A stretch of DNA of 21,296 nucleotides from NCBI GenBank assembly GCA_011390455.1, contig JAABSI010000043.1:2946-24241 (forward strand), in the 5' to 3' direction. Each line of letters starts with the position of its first letter. Position 1 is the stretch's first letter. The notes beneath the pieces were generated by a model, which saw only the letters and a program-made list of their open reading frames with translations, made no database searches and was not told the DNA's origin. Shown piece after piece: positions 18,279 through 21,296 of the stretch. The DNA comes from Trueperaceae bacterium. GTDB lineage: Bacteria > Deinococcota > Deinococci > Deinococcales > Trueperaceae. A program made the position numbers and the translations under genes.

Positions 18279-18284
18279 ATGCTA
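18279..18284 (-). promoter_or_regulatory. Putative -10 box TAGCAT of the second ABC exporter
   Basis: TAGCAT on the minus strand lies 43 nt upstream of the TTG and overlaps the alternative ATG at 18280. A start site about 7 nt downstream would give a leader of roughly 35 nt that carries GGAGG. Confidence 0.45.
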
Positions 18285-18340
18285 GCACCGCGGCGCGGTT
18301 CGGCCGGTGTCCGGTCCAAGCTCGAGGTCGGTCGGCGCGG

Positions 18341-19348
18341 TCACTCCTCGGTCGGTTGCCGGGTCATCAGCTCGAGCAGCGCCGCTTCGGGCGCCTGGCC
18401 GCCGGACACGACGGCGAAGACCGCGCTGGTGAGCGGTAGGTCGAGTCCGTGGGCGCGCGCGTAGGCGGCGACGTGGGCGACGGTCGTCAAGCCCTCGGCG
18501 GTGAGGCCGGAGGCCTCGAGGTCGGCGCGGGTCGCGCCGCGCACGAGGTGCGCTCCGGCCTGGTGGTTGCGCGAACCCGGCGAGGAGCAGGTGGCCATCA
18601 GGTCCCCCAGCCCGGCGAGGCCGTAGAACGTGCGGGCCTCGCCGCCCAACCGGGTGCCCAACCGCACGAGCTCCGCGAGCCCGCGGGTGACCAGCGCCGC
18701 CTTGGTGTTGTCGCCGAGCTCCAGCGCGTCCGACATGCCCGCGGCGAGGGCGATGACGTTCTTGAGCGCCCCGGAGACCTCGACGCCGACCAGGTCGGCC
18801 GAGCGGTAGACGCGGAAGGTCGATTGCGTGAACCACCCCTGCACCGCGTGCGCCAACGCGGCGTCGCGCGAGGCGGCGGTGGCGGCCGCCGGGCGGTCGC
18901 GACCGATCTCGGCGGCGAGGTTCGGCCCCGAGAGCGCGGCGACCGGCACCCCCGGGTGCCGCTGGTGGACGCGCTGCGAGAGGCGGACGAGCTCGGCGTC
19001 GACAAACCCCTTGGCGCAGGACACGACCGCCCTAGGTCGCGGCAGCGCCGCCAGGAGCTCGTCGGTGCCGCGCACCGGCACCGCGAGCACCACGGCGTCG
19101 ACGGCGTCCACGGCGGTCGCGAGGTCGCTCGTCGGATGGACGTGGGGGCCGAGCACGGCGCCGGGCAGATGGCGAACGTTCTCGCCCGCGGCGGCGATCG
19201 CCGCCGCGTGTTCCGGGTCGCGCGCCCACAGGGCGACGGCGTGGCCGTTGCGGCCGAGCAGGCGCGCGAGCGCGGTGCCCCACGCACCGGCGCCGAGGAC
19301 GGCGATCCGTGCGGGGTCCGGTGCGACCGTGGGTGACGCGCCCGACAT
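18341..19348 (-). CDS. gpsA: Glycerol-3-phosphate dehydrogenase [NAD(P)+]
   Basis: GpsA reduces dihydroxyacetone phosphate to sn-glycerol-3-phosphate, the backbone precursor of membrane phospholipids, in the cytoplasm. At 335 residues it has the family length. The Rossmann loop GAGAWG is at 19-24, CAKGF at 111-115 (Lys113), SGPNLAAE at 140-147, and the catalytic Lys196 lies in GALKNVIA. GDNTKAAL is at 212-219, and GLAGLGDLMATCSS with the substrate-binding Arg260-Asn261 follows. All active-site residues are present. The start is set by a TAGCGT box 6 nt upstream of the ATG, and the first 13 residues precede the Rossmann fold. The gene is divergent from the FmdB-like gene. The region behind its stop (18285-18340) shows no clear terminator. 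Confidence 0.97.
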   Translation of the reverse strand: MSGASPTVAPDPARIAVLGAGAWGTALARLLGRNGHAVALWARDPEHAAAIAAAGENVRHLPGAVLGPHVHPTSDLATAVDAVDAVVLAVPVRGTDELLAALPRPRAVVSCAKGFVDAELVRLSQRVHQRHPGVPVAALSGPNLAAEIGRDRPAAATAASRDAALAHAVQGWFTQSTFRVYRSADLVGVEVSGALKNVIALAAGMSDALELGDNTKAALVTRGLAELVRLGTRLGGEARTFYGLAGLGDLMATCSSPGSRNHQAGAHLVRGATRADLEASGLTAEGLTTVAHVAAYARAHGLDLPLTSAVFAVVSGGQAPEAALLELMTRQPTEE

Positions 19349-19354
19349 GCCGGC

Positions 19355-19360
19355 ACGCTA
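19355..19360 (-). promoter_or_regulatory. Putative -10 box TAGCGT of gpsA
   Basis: On the minus strand TAGCGT ends 6 nt before the ATG at 19348. It is only 10 bp from the opposing TAGAGT box of the FmdB-like gene. Confidence 0.55.
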
Positions 19361-19370
19361 CCAGGGATGC

Positions 19371-19376
19371 TAGAGT
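19371..19376 (+). promoter_or_regulatory. Putative -10 box TAGAGT of the FmdB-like gene
   Basis: TAGAGT lies 46 nt before the ATG at 19423. It predicts a leader of about 40 nt containing a small hairpin and AGGAGG. Confidence 0.45.
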
Positions 19377-19387
19377 CCACGACGTTG

Positions 19388-19418
19388 GTCCGGCGCATGC
19401 CGGACGCCGTCCAGGAGG
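19388..19418 (+). promoter_or_regulatory. Leader hairpin and strong Shine-Dalgarno of the FmdB-like gene
   Basis: GTCCGGC (19388-19394) pairs with GCCGGAC (19399-19405) around the loop GCAT. AGGAGG at 19413-19418 is 4 nt from the ATG at 19423 and is the best ribosome site in the window. It decides this start against the upstream in-frame ATG at 19309, which lies inside the gpsA gene. Confidence 0.65.
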
Positions 19419-19422
19419 CACC

Positions 19423-19749
19423 ATGCCGGTCTACGTCTACAAGAACCTGACGACGGGGGCCACGTTCGAGGTCGAGCAGCGCATCACCGCCGACGCGCTC
19501 ACGGTCGATCCGACCACGGGCGACCCCGTCAAGCGCCTGATCCAGCCCGTGGGCATCGCCTTCAAGGGCTCGGGCTTCTACGTCACCGACAGCCGCAAGA
19601 GCTCGAGCGCGGCCCCCAAGGTCGACGCCCCCAAGGGGGACGCGGCCAAGCCCGACGCGTCGAAGTCGGATGCGCCCAAGGCCGATGCGCCGCCGCCCAC
19701 GGCCGCCGCCAAACCCGCGTCGGGGAGCTCGAGCGCCGCGGGCGACTAA
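19423..19749 (+). CDS. FmdB-like small protein lacking the zinc-ribbon cysteines
   Basis: The 108-residue protein aligns with the FmdB/CxxC_CXXC_SSSS family along residues 1-58: MPVYVYKN, FEVEQ, the PVKRLI block and IAFKGSGFYVTDSR. In typical members two CxxC pairs bind zinc. Here both are gone: the positions read NLTTG (8-12) and DPTTG (29-33), and there is no Cys in the protein. Variants without cysteines are, to my knowledge, found elsewhere in the family, but the function is unknown in all of them. The C-terminal half is a low-complexity Lys/Asp/Ala/Pro tail with five K-x-D-A-[PAS] repeats at 66-90. It is probably abundant and well translated, given the AGGAGG site. It is divergent from gpsA and converges with the lipoprotein gene. 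Confidence 0.85.
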   Translation: MPVYVYKNLTTGATFEVEQRITADALTVDPTTGDPVKRLIQPVGIAFKGSGFYVTDSRKSSSAAPKVDAPKGDAAKPDASKSDAPKADAPPPTAAAKPASGSSSAAGD

Positions 19750-19766
19750 GCGTCGCGCGGACGCCG

Positions 19767-19781
19767 GGGGGCTTCGCCCCC
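19767..19781. terminator. GC hairpin with TTC loop between converging genes
   Basis: GGGGGC (19767-19772) and GCCCCC (19776-19781) form a 6-bp stem around TTC, 17 bases after the FmdB-like stop. It could act on both strands. Confidence 0.55.
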
Positions 19782-19797
19782 ACGGCTGCGCGCCGTT

Positions 19798-19816
19798 GCG
19801 GTCGCTTCGCGACCGC
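19798..19816. terminator. Second GC hairpin with TTC loop
   Basis: GCGGTCGC (19798-19805) and GCGACCGC (19809-19816) form a perfect 8-bp stem with the same TTC loop. It lies 9 bases beyond the lipoprotein stop on the minus strand, so it is placed to terminate that transcript. No T run is present. Confidence 0.6.
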
Positions 19817-19825
19817 CGCGCGGCT

Positions 19826-20650
19826 TCAGCGCGATTCGACGAAGCGGACCTCGTACAGCACGGGCCAGAGCTTGCCGGTGAGCCACCAGCGACCGGTCTC
19901 GGGGTCGTGCGCGACGCCGTTGAGCACCGCGTCCCCGTTGGCGCGGACCGCCGCGTCGTCCGGGACGAGCGCGGCCGCGTCGATCACCGCGTCCACCCGA
20001 CCGTCGGCCTTGACGATCCGCACGAGCTCGGTCGTCAGCCACACGTTCGCGATCACGTGCTCGCCGACGCACTCGAGCTCGTTGAGGCGTTCGACGGCGC
20101 GCCCGTCGCGGCGGACGTCGACGTGGCCGAGCAGCTCGAAGGTGACCGGGTCGCGCCGCTGCAAGCGCGACGAGCCATCGCTCATCCACAGCTCGCGGCC
20201 GTCGTGGCATAGCCCCCAACCCTCGCCCTGGTACGTGAAGCGACCGACTTCCTCGAACGTATCGAGGTCGTACACGAGCGCCGTGCCCTCACGGTAGGTC
20301 AGCTGGACGAGTCGATCGTCGACCCGTGCGAGGCCTTCCGCGAAGAAGCGCGCGTCGAGCGCCCGGGCGCGGACGACGGAGCCGCTCTCGAGCGCGACCT
20401 CGCGGACGTCCGACAGGCCGTAGCGCCCCGTGCTCTCGTAGAGGCGCCCGTCGTGGAAGAGCAGCCCCTGCGTGAAGGCGTTCGGGTCGTGCGGGTGGGT
20501 GGCGACGACCTCGGGCGTCCAGCGCACGACGTCGGCGGCGCTGCAGGCGGTGAGCAGCGCGATCGCAGCGCTGGCGGCGAGCGCCCGAGCGGCGCGGCCG
20601 AACGCGGGGCGCGTCGCGCGCCGTGCGGTGGCAAGCGGCGCGCGCGTCAT
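19826..20650 (-). CDS. Glutaminyl-peptide cyclotransferase-like lipoprotein (Glu_cyclase_2 family)
   Basis: This predicted exported beta-propeller protein belongs to the plant/bacterial glutaminyl cyclase family, which converts N-terminal glutamine to pyroglutamate. The 274 residues start with a basic segment, a hydrophobic core (about 22-34) and the lipobox LTAC with lipidated Cys36, so it should be anchored in a membrane on the outer side. Family blocks are clear: AFTQGLLF, LYESTGRYGLSDVR (about 70-83), GEGWGLC (about 143-149), LNELECV, NVW, and LNGVAHDPETGRWWLTGKLWPVLYEV near the end. The proposed catalytic Glu of this fold lies among these conserved acidic residues, but I do not assign it. 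The ATG at 20650 overlaps the tmk stop as ATGA, so its translation is coupled to that gene. The link to dTMP kinase looks coincidental. Confidence 0.9.
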   Translation of the reverse strand: MTRAPLATARRATRPAFGRAARALAASAAIALLTACSAADVVRWTPEVVATHPHDPNAFTQGLLFHDGRLYESTGRYGLSDVREVALESGSVVRARALDARFFAEGLARVDDRLVQLTYREGTALVYDLDTFEEVGRFTYQGEGWGLCHDGRELWMSDGSSRLQRRDPVTFELLGHVDVRRDGRAVERLNELECVGEHVIANVWLTTELVRIVKADGRVDAVIDAAALVPDDAAVRANGDAVLNGVAHDPETGRWWLTGKLWPVLYEVRFVESR

Positions 20651-21296
20651 CGCGCGCCCTCGGGCGTGGCGGCTGCGGGGACGAGGAGGTCGGCGACGGC
20701 GTGCCAGACCGCATCCGCCAGCGCGTCAGCGCCCTGGTCGGCGTCGAGGCGGCGCCAGCGGCCGGGATCGGCGTCGGCCTGCGCCGCGAAACCGGCGCGC
20801 GCGCGGCGGTGGAAGGCCAGGTCGGCGGCTTCCAACCGGTCGGGCCGTCCGCGCGCGGCCACCCGCGCCAACCCGACCGCCGGATCGAGATCGAGCAGCA
20901 CCACCCGGTCGGGGACGCATCCCTGGACGGCGCGGGCGTTCACCTCGGTCACCCAGTCGAGATCGAGCCCACGGCCGTACCCCTGGTAGGCGACGGATGC
21001 GGCGGCGAAGCGATCCGAGAGCACCACGCGTCCGGCCGCCAGGGCCGGGGCGATCACCTCGGCGACGTGCTGCGCACGCCCGGCGGCGTAGAGGAGGAAC
21101 TCCGCGAGCGGGTCCACGCGCAGGTCGGGGTCGAGCAGGACGTCGCGCACGCGGTCGCCCATGGTCGTCCCGCCCGGTTCGCGGGTCTGCAGCGGCTCGA
21201 TGCCCGCGATGCGGAGCCGCTCGGCGAGCCGCGCGATCTGCGTCGACTTGCCCGCCCCCTCGGGTCCCTCGAAGACGATGAAGCGCCCACCTTCGC
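20647..21296 (-). CDS. tmk: Thymidylate kinase, start cut by the window end
   Basis: This is dTMP kinase, which phosphorylates dTMP to dTDP for DNA synthesis in the cytoplasm. The 215 codons in the window lack only a few N-terminal residues, since the frame is open to the window edge and enters at FIVFEG. The P-loop is GPEGAGKST (residues 10-18 of the visible part), followed by TREPGGT, the DRFAAASVAYQGYGRGLD substrate-binding block and a LID-like segment ARGRPDRLE. The basic residues in the LID rather than the P-loop suggest the E. coli-type enzyme. An internal ATG (21162) is not the start because the P-loop lies before it. The stop overlaps the start of the lipoprotein gene by 4 nt. Confidence 0.96.
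   Translation of the reverse strand, partial: EGGRFIVFEGPEGAGKSTQIARLAERLRIAGIEPLQTREPGGTTMGDRVRDVLLDPDLRVDPLAEFLLYAAGRAQHVAEVIAPALAAGRVVLSDRFAAASVAYQGYGRGLDLDWVTEVNARAVQGCVPDRVVLLDLDPAVGLARVAARGRPDRLEAADLAFHRRARAGFAAQADADPGRWRRLDADQGADALADAVWHAVADLLVPAAATPEGAR

Noticed and set aside
18285..18340. Terminator after gpsA
   Set aside because: Only 4-bp CCGG self-matches and direct repeats of GGCGCGGT are present; no stable stem was found.

Overview
The window is a very GC-rich (roughly 70% or more), densely packed bacterial chromosome segment with ordinary housekeeping content. No tRNA, rRNA, insertion sequence, CRISPR array or phage gene is visible. The gene set (LptB-type ATPase next to a DUF3084 coiled-coil protein, M32 'Taq' carboxypeptidase, DUF454, cobalamin-dependent MetH, COG4586-type ABC exporter) together with many start codons lying 5-9 nt behind a TANNNT box suggests Deinococcota, perhaps near Truepera/Trueperaceae. 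That placement is inference, not proof. LptB implies a cell with an outer membrane.

Layout. 2-583: 3' end of a dihydrolipoamide acyltransferase (E2) gene, then a perfect 19-bp hairpin and four 22-bp tandem repeats. 762-3429: lptB-like ATPase and a DUF3084 membrane/coiled-coil protein, probably one operon. 3452-3940 (-): DUF454 membrane protein. 4027-4464 (-): mscL. 4581-4967 (+): stand-alone receiver protein, converging with a SpoU/TrmH RNA methyltransferase (4955-5776, -), which is head to head with a two-domain sulfurtransferase (5816-6652, +). 6696-7382: hemolysin III/PAQR-like membrane protein. 7470-8984: M32 carboxypeptidase. 8999-11839: four-gene ABC exporter operon (small two-TM protein, ATPase, two DUF990-type permeases) with every junction a 4-nt GTGA overlap. 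11864-12610 (+) metF-like and 12668-16345 (-) metH converge on a short segment holding a decayed copy of the metF 3' end. 16374-18235 (-): second ABC exporter (ATPase and permease). 18341-19348 (-): gpsA. 19423-19749 (+): FmdB-like protein without its zinc cysteines. 19826-20650 (-): glutaminyl-cyclase-like lipoprotein, translationally coupled to tmk (20647-21296, -, cut by the window end).

How the genes work together. metF makes 5-methyl-tetrahydrofolate, which metH uses to methylate homocysteine. lptB and gpsA belong to envelope lipid biology, mscL to osmotic protection, tmk to dTTP supply and E2 to 2-oxoacid oxidation. The most unusual property is transcriptional. Eleven gene starts have a TANNNT -10 box so close to the start codon that the mRNA should have essentially no leader. 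Three of the genes with a clear Shine-Dalgarno sequence instead have their TANNNT box 37-49 nt upstream. This pattern also settles several start codons, including GTG and TTG starts. No intergenic stretch exceeds 300 bases; the longest (584-761) is described below.
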